This document shows positions 1-5,321 of a stretch of 6,121 nucleotides of DNA, piece after piece. A model generated the notes under the pieces. The model did no database searches. It had not been told where the DNA came from and was given only the letters and a program-made list of their open reading frames with translations. A program made the translations under genes and the position numbers. Source of the stretch: Betaproteobacteria bacterium (lineage in GTDB: Bacteria > Pseudomonadota > Gammaproteobacteria > Burkholderiales > SG8-39); contig JAOUFA010000229.1 of NCBI GenBank assembly GCA_029858545.1, positions 1 to 6,121 on the forward strand, in the 5' to 3' direction. Every line of letters starts with the position of its first letter. Position 1 is the stretch's first letter.

Positions 1-654
1 CTGGTGCAGGCCAGGCGCCCGGTGCTCGCGATCCCGGTGTTTCGCAAAGTGCTTGAACTCTCTCCCGAGGAACCGCAGTCGTATCGCGACCTGGGGCTCG
101 CGTATGCCGCTGACAAGCAGTTCCAGAAGGCGCTCGATTCACTCTACGAAGTCGTCACCCGTCCCTGGCACGGGCGCTTTCCGGAAGTCGAGCTGATCGC
201 GCTCGCGGATTTGAATGCCATCGCCGGCAAGGCCGCTGCGAAAGTCGATACCCGCCGCGTCGACCCACGGCTCATCAGGAACCTGCCGCTCGATCTGCGC
301 GCGGTACTCACCTGGGACGCCGACAACACCGACATCGACCTGTGGATCACCGACCCGAACGGCGAGAAAGCCTTCTACGGCCACCGACTCACCTGGCAGG
401 GCGGGCGCATGTCGCAGGACTTCACCGGTGGCTACGGGCCCGAGGAGTTCTCACTGCGCAAGGCACGGCCCGGACGCTACAGGATTGAAGCGCAGTTCTA
501 TGGGCACCGCCAACAAATCGTCGCCGGGGCGACGACTTTGCAGGTGACGGTGCAGACTCACTTCGGCACCGACGCGGCCAAGGAGGAAATCATCACGCTC
601 AGACTCAAAGGACGTGGCGAGGTGGTATATGTGGGCGAGATAACGATCGACTAG
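1..654 (+). CDS. TPR plus DUF2135 (YfaP-like) protein, 5' partial
   Basis: The reading frame is open from base 1 and ends at TAG 652-654, giving 217 visible residues. The true start is probably upstream; the GTG at base 4 is only the first in-frame start-like codon. Residues about 7-50 look like one or two tetratricopeptide helical pairs (PEEPQSYRDLGLAYAADKQ, then QKALDSLYEVV). Residues about 88-216 resemble DUF2135, with the hallmark NTDIDLWITDPNGE, a glycine- and aromatic-rich middle and a final strand series ending EVVYVGEITID. In larger family members this C-terminal pair follows VIT and von Willebrand A domains, so the missing part may hold those. A secreted or envelope role is usual for such proteins, but no signal peptide can be judged here. 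The biochemical function is unknown. It has no evident link to the benzoate genes. The domain call is fairly sure, the function is not. Confidence 0.8.
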   Translation: MVQARRPVLAIPVFRKVLELSPEEPQSYRDLGLAYAADKQFQKALDSLYEVVTRPWHGRFPEVELIALADLNAIAGKAAAKVDTRRVDPRLIRNLPLDLRAVLTWDADNTDIDLWITDPNGEKAFYGHRLTWQGGRMSQDFTGGYGPEEFSLRKARPGRYRIEAQFYGHRQQIVAGATTLQVTVQTHFGTDAAKEEIITLRLKGRGEVVYVGEITID

Positions 655-662
655 GCGGCCCA

Positions 663-680
663 CCGCCGGATTCCCGGCGG
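663..680 (+). terminator. GC hairpin after the DUF2135 gene
   Basis: A perfect 7-bp inverted repeat, CCGCCGG at 663-669 and CCGGCGG at 674-680, encloses a four-base loop ATTC. It begins 9 bases after the TAG stop. No T run follows, so it is not a textbook intrinsic terminator. It could block RNA polymerase weakly or protect the 3' end of the mRNA. Confidence 0.3.
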
Positions 681-685
681 CGAGA

Positions 686-713
686 TTGCGCAGGATGCGG
701 TCAAGGGTAGACT
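686..713 (+). promoter_or_regulatory. possible promoter of the FAH-family gene
   Basis: TTGCGC (686-691) and TAGACT (708-713) are separated by 16 bp and resemble sigma-70 -35 and -10 boxes, with 3 and 4 matches to the six-base consensus. Transcription would start near 720, leaving a leader of about 34 bases. This is the best candidate between the upstream hairpin and the start codon, but the score is modest. Confidence 0.25.
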
Positions 714-753
714 CAACGTTCAATTCATTCGACCAGCACTGTTAGGGAAACAC

Positions 754-1782
754 ATGGACGGACAACGCAGGGCCTTCCTCAAGCAGATTGGCGTGACCGG
801 CGCGCTCGCCGCGGCCGGCGCAACGGCACTCACGAAAGACGCTGGCGGCGCAGCGGGCGCCGGGGTGGGCGCGAGACCTGCCGCGCCGGCAATGCCGAAG
901 AACATGGTGCTCGTCACCTTCCGTTATGGCGAGGAATACAGTCTCGGCATCCGGACCGACAAGGGAATCCTCGATGTGAAAAAGGCCGCGCGTGCCGTGA
1001 AGAGCAGCGCGCCGACCACGATCGACGAACTGCTCGCGCTCGGTGACCACGGACTGTCGGAACTGCGCGATCGGGCGCTCGCCTCGGGCAGCCCGAGGCT
1101 ATTCCTCGACGACAAGGACATCGCGTACGGCCCTTGTGTCACCAACCCGCCGAAGATCATCTGCGTCGGGCTCAATTACCGGCGCCATGCGCGCGAAATG
1201 GCGCAACCGATCCCGGACGCACCCGTCCTGTTCAACAAGTTCAACATTGCGCTCAACGCGCACCAGGGCGTGGTGCGCGTGTCCGCCGTTCCGGCGACCG
1301 AATTCGACTACGAGGCAGAATTGGTAATCGTCATCGGACAGCGTGCGCGCGACGTGAGCGAAGCCGAGGCGCTCTCCTACGTGTTCGGCTATGCCGTGGG
1401 CAACGACTTCACTGCACGCGACCTGCAAAATCGTTCCACCCAGTGGATGATCGGAAAGACCAGCGATGGTTTCGCACCCATCGGCCCCTGGCTCGTTACC
1501 GCGGATCTGGTCGGCGACCCGAACAAGCTCAAGATCGAATGCCGCGTCAACGGCGAACTGCGCCAGTCATCCAGCACTGACGACATGGTGTTCAACTGCG
1601 CGCAACTCGTAAGCTACGCCTCGGCGCTGATGACCCTCGAGCCGGGTGACATCATATTCTCCGGCACCCCGGAAGGCGTGATCGCCGGCTACCCCCCCGA
1701 CAAGCAGGTGTGGTTGAAACCCGGCGACAAGCTAACGACGACGATCGAGAAACTGGGGGAACTTCAATTCACGCTCGCCTGA
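754..1782 (+). CDS. Tat-signal fumarylacetoacetate hydrolase family protein
   Basis: This 342-residue protein belongs to the FAH superfamily, whose metal-dependent members hydrolyse, isomerise, hydrate or decarboxylate 2-oxo/enol acids from aromatic ring cleavage. The C-terminal fold spans about residues 130-340. Likely metal ligands are E187 and E189 (DYEAEL) and D218 (GNDFTARDLQ). K235 (IGKTSDGF) and S303-G308 (SGTPEG) are further family motifs. The N-terminus is unusual: residues 4-10 are QRRAFLK, a good twin-arginine motif. A hydrophobic alanine/glycine stretch to about residue 26 and a low-complexity Ala/Gly/Pro linker to about 48 follow, so export to the periplasm is predicted. The ATG at 754 is supported by AGGGA at 744-748, five bases upstream. 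It converges on the Ldh-family gene with 9 bp between stops. The superfamily is confident; the exact reaction (for example 2-hydroxyhepta-2,4-diene-1,7-dioate isomerase-like) is not. Confidence 0.88.
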   Translation: MDGQRRAFLKQIGVTGALAAAGATALTKDAGGAAGAGVGARPAAPAMPKNMVLVTFRYGEEYSLGIRTDKGILDVKKAARAVKSSAPTTIDELLALGDHGLSELRDRALASGSPRLFLDDKDIAYGPCVTNPPKIICVGLNYRRHAREMAQPIPDAPVLFNKFNIALNAHQGVVRVSAVPATEFDYEAELVIVIGQRARDVSEAEALSYVFGYAVGNDFTARDLQNRSTQWMIGKTSDGFAPIGPWLVTADLVGDPNKLKIECRVNGELRQSSSTDDMVFNCAQLVSYASALMTLEPGDIIFSGTPEGVIAGYPPDKQVWLKPGDKLTTTIEKLGELQFTLA

Positions 1783-1791
1783 CACGCCGCG

Positions 1792-2847
1792 TCAGCCAAG
1801 CGATTCGACTCCAAGTTCCGCGGCCAGTTCGTCAAGCGCGCGGCGCAGTGCGGGCGCCAGCGGCACTCCGTCGCGCAGGCGCTGCGCATGCTTCGCCTGG
1901 CTCTGCTCACCGGGAAGCCAGATTCGCTCGACGCCTTTCATGCGCTCGGCACTGCGCATCTGACGCGCGATATCGTCGACGCGCGCCTTGAAAGCATCCA
2001 CCTCGTCAAAGGCCGAGATGTCGAGCGCGACGATCGCGTGCCCGGTGTTCGTCACCGACGAGTCATCGGCATTGAAATCGACCACCGCGCGCCCCATCGC
2101 GGCGCCGTTGAGCGTTCCGGCGAGCAGGCCAAATACGAGCGCGAGTCCGTAGCCCTTATAGCCACCGATCGGCAGCAGCAGGCCCTCTGCCATCCGCCGC
2201 GGATCAGTGAGCGGCCGGCCTTCGCGATCGACCATCCACCCCTCGGGCATCATCTCGCCGCGCTGCGCCCTGACCTTCACTTTGCCGTAGGCGGCCACGG
2301 TAGGCGCCATATCGAGCACGATCGGCGGCTCGTCGCCCCCTGGAATCGCGACCGCGATCGGGTTGGTCGAGAGGAGCATTTCCAGTCCGCCCCATGGCGG
2401 CAGGTGGTTGGCGTTGCCCACCGCGAGGTACAGACCGATCATGTCCTCGCGCATTGCCATCTTCGCGTAGAGCGATGCCGGACCCGCGTGGTTGCTCATC
2501 TTCACGCCCACCCAGGCGCTGCCCGCAGTCCTCGCCTTGGCGATCGCGGTGTGCGCGGCGAACTTCATCACGAGGTGGCCCATGCCGTTATCACCGTGCA
2601 CCAGCGCCATCGCACTGCGCTCTCGCTCGAGATGGATATTCGGCCGCACATTCACCGCACCCGCCTGAATCCGCCGAACGTACTGCGGCAGGCGAAAGAT
2701 CCCGTGGCCATCTGCACCCTGCAGGTCGGCCTCGGTCATCAACTCGGCAACCGCACCGGCATCGCGCCGCGGCAGGCCCAGGCGTGCGAGGCAACGCTCG
2801 ATGAATTCGCGCATCTTCTGCGCGGGAACGTGTTCGATGGAATGCAT
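1792..2847 (-). CDS. Ldh family (malate/L-lactate/ureidoglycolate type) oxidoreductase
   Basis: This 351-residue protein is a full-length member of the Ldh_2 family, NAD(P)-dependent 2-hydroxyacid or imine reductases that are unrelated to the classical Rossmann-fold lactate dehydrogenases. Visible family motifs are ADGHGIFRLPQY (45-56, with H48, R52 and Y56), SNHAGPASLYA (118-128, nucleotide-binding region), STNPIA (160-165), LDMAPTVAAYGKV (178-190) and GGYKGYGL (228-235). The ATG at 2845-2847 places the N-terminus where the family normally begins. No Shine-Dalgarno sequence is visible, and a TACAAT box lies only 7 bases upstream, so leaderless translation is possible. The gene is on the ligase strand, 129 bp after its stop, but a structured inverted repeat lies between, so co-transcription is uncertain. 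The substrate cannot be decided from sequence: malate, lactate, 2,3-diketogulonate, ureidoglycolate or a ring-cleavage oxoacid are all possible. Confidence 0.9.
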   Translation of the reverse strand: MHSIEHVPAQKMREFIERCLARLGLPRRDAGAVAELMTEADLQGADGHGIFRLPQYVRRIQAGAVNVRPNIHLERERSAMALVHGDNGMGHLVMKFAAHTAIAKARTAGSAWVGVKMSNHAGPASLYAKMAMREDMIGLYLAVGNANHLPPWGGLEMLLSTNPIAVAIPGGDEPPIVLDMAPTVAAYGKVKVRAQRGEMMPEGWMVDREGRPLTDPRRMAEGLLLPIGGYKGYGLALVFGLLAGTLNGAAMGRAVVDFNADDSSVTNTGHAIVALDISAFDEVDAFKARVDDIARQMRSAERMKGVERIWLPGEQSQAKHAQRLRDGVPLAPALRRALDELAAELGVESLG

Positions 2848-2854
2848 GGCCGGG

Positions 2855-2883
2855 ATTGTAGCCGTGGAGAGAAGCCGCGTCGC
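2855..2883 (-). promoter_or_regulatory. weak promoter candidate for the Ldh-family gene
   Basis: On the minus strand TACAAT (2860 down to 2855) matches 5 of 6 bases of a -10 box and ends 7 bases before the ATG, so transcription would begin at or next to the start codon. The hexamer 17 bp upstream (GCGACG, 2883-2878) is a poor -35. The proposal rests almost wholly on the -10 box. Confidence 0.2.
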
Positions 2884-2903
2884 CGCGCCGTGGAGCGCCG
2901 GTC

Positions 2904-2976
2904 GGCCGTCCGCTGCGCCGGTGGCGACTCGGCTCCGCGAGCCGCGTAGGCTCGCGCCGCCCGGCTCTGGACGGCC
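2904..2976. repeat. nested inverted repeat between ligase and dehydrogenase genes
   Basis: An outer 8-bp inverted repeat, GGCCGTCC (2904-2911) and GGACGGCC (2969-2976), encloses a middle arm, GGTGGCG (2920-2926) with CGCCGCC (2955-2961; one G-U pair in RNA). The inner 8-bp hairpin is CGCGAGCC (2936-2943) with GGCTCGCG (2949-2956) and a five-base loop. The middle and inner arms share bases 2955-2956, so they partly compete. GGCTC/GAGCC (2931-2943) is another alternative stem. The element starts directly at the ligase stop codon and could act as a terminator, an mRNA 3'-end stabiliser or a REP-like palindrome. There is no T tract on either side. Confidence 0.5.
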
Positions 2977-4554
2977 CTAGCCCCGCAACTTGAACCTCTG
3001 GATCTTCCCGGTCGCCGTCTTGGGAAGCTCCGCGATGAACTCTATCCAGCGCGGGTACTTATACGGTGCGAGCTTTTCCTTGACGTGTTGCTGAAGAACC
3101 ACGCGCAATACATCGCTCGCCTCGACCCCCTGTTTCAGCACAACGTAGGCCTTGGGCTTGATGAGCTTATTCTCGTCCTCGGCCCCCACCACCGCCGCCT
3201 CGAGCACCGCCTCGTGCGAAACGAGCGCCGCCTCCACCTCGGAGGGCGAAACATAGATGCCCGAGACCTTGAGCATGTCGTCGGTGCGCCCGCCGTACAC
3301 GTAATAACCGTCGGCGTCCTGGCTGTACTTGTCGCCGCTCTTGGTCCACACGCCGACAAACGTGGCACGGCTTTTCTCGCGGTTGTTCCAGTAACCGTTC
3401 GCGGCAGTGGTGCCGCAGATCTGCAGTTCGCCAAGCTCCCCCTGCTTCACGACATGGCCCTGGTCATCGACGAGCCGCAATTCGTAGCCCGGCACCGGCT
3501 TGCCGGTGGTGCCGTGACGTACGTCTCCCGGGCGGTTGGAAAGGAAGATGTGCAGCATCTCGGTAGAGCCGATACCGTCGAAAACCTCCACGCCGGTACG
3601 ATCGTGAAAATTCTTTGCGATCTGCGGCGGCAGCGCCTCGCCCGCCGAGGTACATAGACGCAAGCCAAGCGCCTCGCGACGCGGAAATTCTGGGCTGGCA
3701 AGCAGCGCGGCGTAGAGCGTCGGCACACCGAAGAAGAGGGTCGGCTTCTTCTCGGTCAGTCGCTTGAATACCGACGCGGGCGTCGGCCGCTCGGCCATCA
3801 GCACGGTGGTCGCGCCGACCGCAAGCGGGAACGACAAAGCGTTACCCAGGCCGTAGGCAAAGAACAGCTTCGCCGCGGAGAACACCATATCGCGCTCGTC
3901 CATTCCCAGTACCGCACGCGCATAGAGCTCGGCGGTCTGGATCATGCTCGAATGTACATGCACCGTACCCTTCGGCGTGCCGGTCGAACCCGACGAATAG
4001 AGCCAGAAGCAGGCATCATCGCGCGTCGTCGGTGCCGCTGCGAACGTGGGTTTTCCCTTCGCGAGCACGTCGCGGAATGCGGTATGTCCCTGTGCGTCCT
4101 TGCCGGAGACGATGATGCGCTCGACAAACGGCAGCTTGCCGACGAGCGGCGCAAACTGCGGCAGCAGCGCTTCGGAAACGATGAGCGCCCGCGCCCGGCT
4201 GTCAGCGAGCATGAACTCGTAGTCCTTGGTCGTGAGCAGCGTGTTCACCCCGACCGGCACGATGCCCGCTTTGATCGCGCCAAGGAACGCTACCGGCCAG
4301 TCGATCGTATCGAGCATTGCCATCAGCACGCGCTCTTCGCCGCGCAATCCAAGAGCGAGCAGACCACTGCCGAAACGGTTCACCCGCTCGGCCAGTTCTG
4401 CGTAGCTGTACTCGCCGGCGTCGTCGAGGTAGGCGAGCTTCGCGCCACGTCCGGCGGCAAGATTACGGCCGATGAGATCTTCGGCCGCGTTGTATTCGCG
4501 CGGAATATCGATGCGCGGCGGGCTGACGGTATGGTCAGCGGTGGAAAGGCCCAT
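2977..4554 (-). CDS. bclA: benzoate-CoA ligase
   Basis: This enzyme converts benzoate, ATP and CoA to benzoyl-CoA, AMP and pyrophosphate in the cytoplasm, the entry step of the box pathway and of anaerobic benzoate degradation. At 525 residues it is full length for the benzoate-CoA ligase family in the ANL adenylate-forming superfamily. Motifs in order: P-loop YSSGSTGTPKG (186-196), the family-typical AKLFFAYGLGN (228-238) near the acyl pocket, CTSAGEALP (301-309), GIGSTEMLHIFLSN (327-340), SGDKY (406-410), the hinge GGRTDDMLKVSG (421-432) and PKTATGKIQR (511-520), whose K517 is the catalytic lysine. The ATG at 4552-4554 follows a strong GGAGGGA. The 173-bp gap from the flavodoxin holds a possible own promoter with a BoxR-like site. 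A hydroxy- or aminobenzoate preference is the main alternative; the adjacent boxR gene favours benzoate. Confidence 0.94.
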   Translation of the reverse strand: MGLSTADHTVSPPRIDIPREYNAAEDLIGRNLAAGRGAKLAYLDDAGEYSYAELAERVNRFGSGLLALGLRGEERVLMAMLDTIDWPVAFLGAIKAGIVPVGVNTLLTTKDYEFMLADSRARALIVSEALLPQFAPLVGKLPFVERIIVSGKDAQGHTAFRDVLAKGKPTFAAAPTTRDDACFWLYSSGSTGTPKGTVHVHSSMIQTAELYARAVLGMDERDMVFSAAKLFFAYGLGNALSFPLAVGATTVLMAERPTPASVFKRLTEKKPTLFFGVPTLYAALLASPEFPRREALGLRLCTSAGEALPPQIAKNFHDRTGVEVFDGIGSTEMLHIFLSNRPGDVRHGTTGKPVPGYELRLVDDQGHVVKQGELGELQICGTTAANGYWNNREKSRATFVGVWTKSGDKYSQDADGYYVYGGRTDDMLKVSGIYVSPSEVEAALVSHEAVLEAAVVGAEDENKLIKPKAYVVLKQGVEASDVLRVVLQQHVKEKLAPYKYPRWIEFIAELPKTATGKIQRFKLRG

Positions 4555-4557
4555 GGT

Positions 4558-4564
4558 TCCCTCC
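4558..4564 (-). promoter_or_regulatory. strong ribosome binding site of the ligase gene
   Basis: On the minus strand GGAGGGA precedes ACC and the ATG; the GGAGG core sits five bases before the start codon. It fixes the start at 4554 and is the best Shine-Dalgarno sequence in the window, which fits high expression of the entry enzyme. Confidence 0.8.
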
Positions 4565-4572
4565 GAGGTTCT

Positions 4573-4597
4573 TATCCAGTCTGTGCAGGGGATTCTA
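4573..4597 (-). promoter_or_regulatory. candidate ligase promoter with BoxR/BzdR-like operator
   Basis: On the minus strand a -10-like TAGAAT (4597 down to 4592, 5 of 6 consensus matches) is followed by TGCA (4587-4584), six bases, and GGATA (4577-4573). TGCA-N6-GGNTA is the direct-repeat unit I recall for operators of BzdR, the BoxR homologue of Azoarcus sp. CIB. The TGCA falls at the expected transcription start, a position that would give repression. No good -35 is seen, so the promoter may be weak or need help. The operator reading is inference from a short motif. Confidence 0.4.
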
Positions 4598-4727
4598 CGC
4601 TGCGGTGCTGGGTGGTGCGGATCCGGGACTGCGCCATCAAGCGCACGCCGGATCGGGGTTTCACAATATCCTGGAGGAGAGCCAGCCTCGCGCTACCCCG
4701 GCGACTTCTCCGCATCCACTCATCGTC

Positions 4728-5210
4728 TCAAACGACCACCGCGGCACGCAACTGCTCGAGCCACCCCGCACCCCATTCCGCCGCGACTTCCTCGGGCAGC
4801 GTACCCGACGAGGCATCGTGCTGGACACGCTCGCCGACCCGCGACGCACCGAGCTCGGTGAGCAGGTCGTCGAAGAGCTTGCCGCCGAAATTGAAGGTCT
4901 GCGCGTAGGTACGATCGCCCAGACCAAACACGCCGTAGCGCACGCCGCGGAGGTCGGGGCGCTTGGCCTTCAGATCCTCGAACAGCGCCTTGGCGTTATC
5001 GGGCACGTCACCCTGGCCGTAGGTCGAGGTACAGATCAGGAACACCCCTCCGGCGCGGAATACGGAACTATCCAGCCGGTCCATCAGCAAGGTCTCGACG
5101 CGCGTCTCGCCGTCGTCCCAACTGAGCTCGAGTTCCTGCGCCACGAGTTGCGCGGTGCCGGTCATCGTTCCGACAAGGATACGGATGTAGGGGAGCGTCA
5201 TCGGGTCCAT
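4728..5210 (-). CDS. flavodoxin (MioC-like single-domain FMN protein)
   Basis: This small cytoplasmic FMN electron carrier is 160 residues long from the ATG at 5210. FMN-site features are all present: the phosphate loop GTMTGTA (14-20), the 50s-type loop TSTYGQGDVPDN (61-72) and the 90s-type loop GLGDRTYAQTF (97-107). It lacks the NADPH-binding extension of diflavin reductases, so it must be reduced by a partner. The layout resembles MioC and short-chain flavodoxins. Starts at TTG 5219 (three extra residues) or ATG 5201 (three fewer) are possible; none has a clear Shine-Dalgarno sequence, and the 5210 ATG was preferred over TTG. It is divergent from boxR across 111 bp with overlapping promoters, so BoxR control is plausible. 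A role delivering electrons to a box-pathway or other oxygenase is inference; the partner cannot be read from the sequence. Confidence 0.88.
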   Translation of the reverse strand: MDPMTLPYIRILVGTMTGTAQLVAQELELSWDDGETRVETLLMDRLDSSVFRAGGVFLICTSTYGQGDVPDNAKALFEDLKAKRPDLRGVRYGVFGLGDRTYAQTFNFGGKLFDDLLTELGASRVGERVQHDASSGTLPEEVAAEWGAGWLEQLRAAVVV

Positions 5211-5212
5211 GT

Positions 5213-5241
5213 TTGACAATCACAATAATGCAGCTTAAACT
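5213..5241 (+). promoter_or_regulatory. boxR promoter
   Basis: A perfect -35 TTGACA (5213-5218) and TAAACT (5236-5241, 4 of 6 matches) are 17 bp apart, predicting a start near 5248 and a leader of about 74 bases. A second -10-like TATAGT (5255-5260) lacks a matching -35. The TGCA at 5229-5232 lies in the spacer, consistent with autorepression by BoxR. Confidence 0.5.
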
Positions 5242-5282
5242 TCACGTCAAGCATTATAGTGCATTGCTGTGGACCTACGCAA
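5222..5282 (-). promoter_or_regulatory. flavodoxin promoter(s)
   Basis: On the minus strand TTGCGT (5282-5277) and a perfect TATAAT (5258-5253) are 18 bp apart, placing the start near 5246 and giving a leader of about 36 bases. A second pair, TTGACG (5250-5245) and TATTGT (5227-5222), is 17 bp apart and would start near 5215, almost at the ATG. Both overlap the boxR promoter, so polymerase binding for the two directions should be mutually exclusive. Confidence 0.45.
5225..5265. repeat. operator-like TGCA/GCATT repeats between boxR and flavodoxin
   Basis: ATAATGC (5225-5231) and GCATTAT (5251-5257) form an inverted repeat, and AATGCA (5227-5232) pairs likewise with TGCATT (5260-5265). GCATT recurs at 5251 and 5261, exactly 10 bp apart. 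The two TGCA cores (5229 and 5260) are 31 bp apart, about three helical turns. TGCA is the reported core of BzdR operators, so this is the likely autoregulatory site; the full TGCA-N6-GGNTA form is not present here. Confidence 0.45.
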
Positions 5283-5298
5283 ACCCCATCGACCTACG
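5272..5298. repeat. direct repeat GACCTACG in the boxR leader
   Basis: The octamer GACCTACG occurs at 5272-5279 and 5291-5298, a 19-bp period, downstream of the predicted boxR start and overlapping the flavodoxin -35 box at 5277-5282. It could be a second regulator's site or a chance duplication. Confidence 0.35.
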
Positions 5299-5321
5299 AC
5301 GCAATCGGATATCCCCAACCC

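Noticed and set aside
1888..2949. Plus-strand open frame of 353 codons opposite the Ldh-family gene
   Set aside because: The minus-strand product has full-length family motifs. The plus-strand translation is rich in His and Arg with no domain, as expected of a GC-rich shadow frame.
4555..4727. A small gene or RNA in the 173-bp gap between flavodoxin and ligase
   Set aside because: No plausible short coding frame or stable RNA fold stood out; only the promoter and operator-like bases and the ribosome binding site could be supported.
3952..4908. Plus-strand open frame of 318 codons across the ligase and flavodoxin genes
   Set aside because: It overlaps two well-supported minus-strand genes, is Arg-rich and shows no motif.
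4605..5216. Plus-strand open frame of 203 codons opposite the flavodoxin
   Set aside because: The minus-strand frame carries all FMN-binding loops; this is its mirror.
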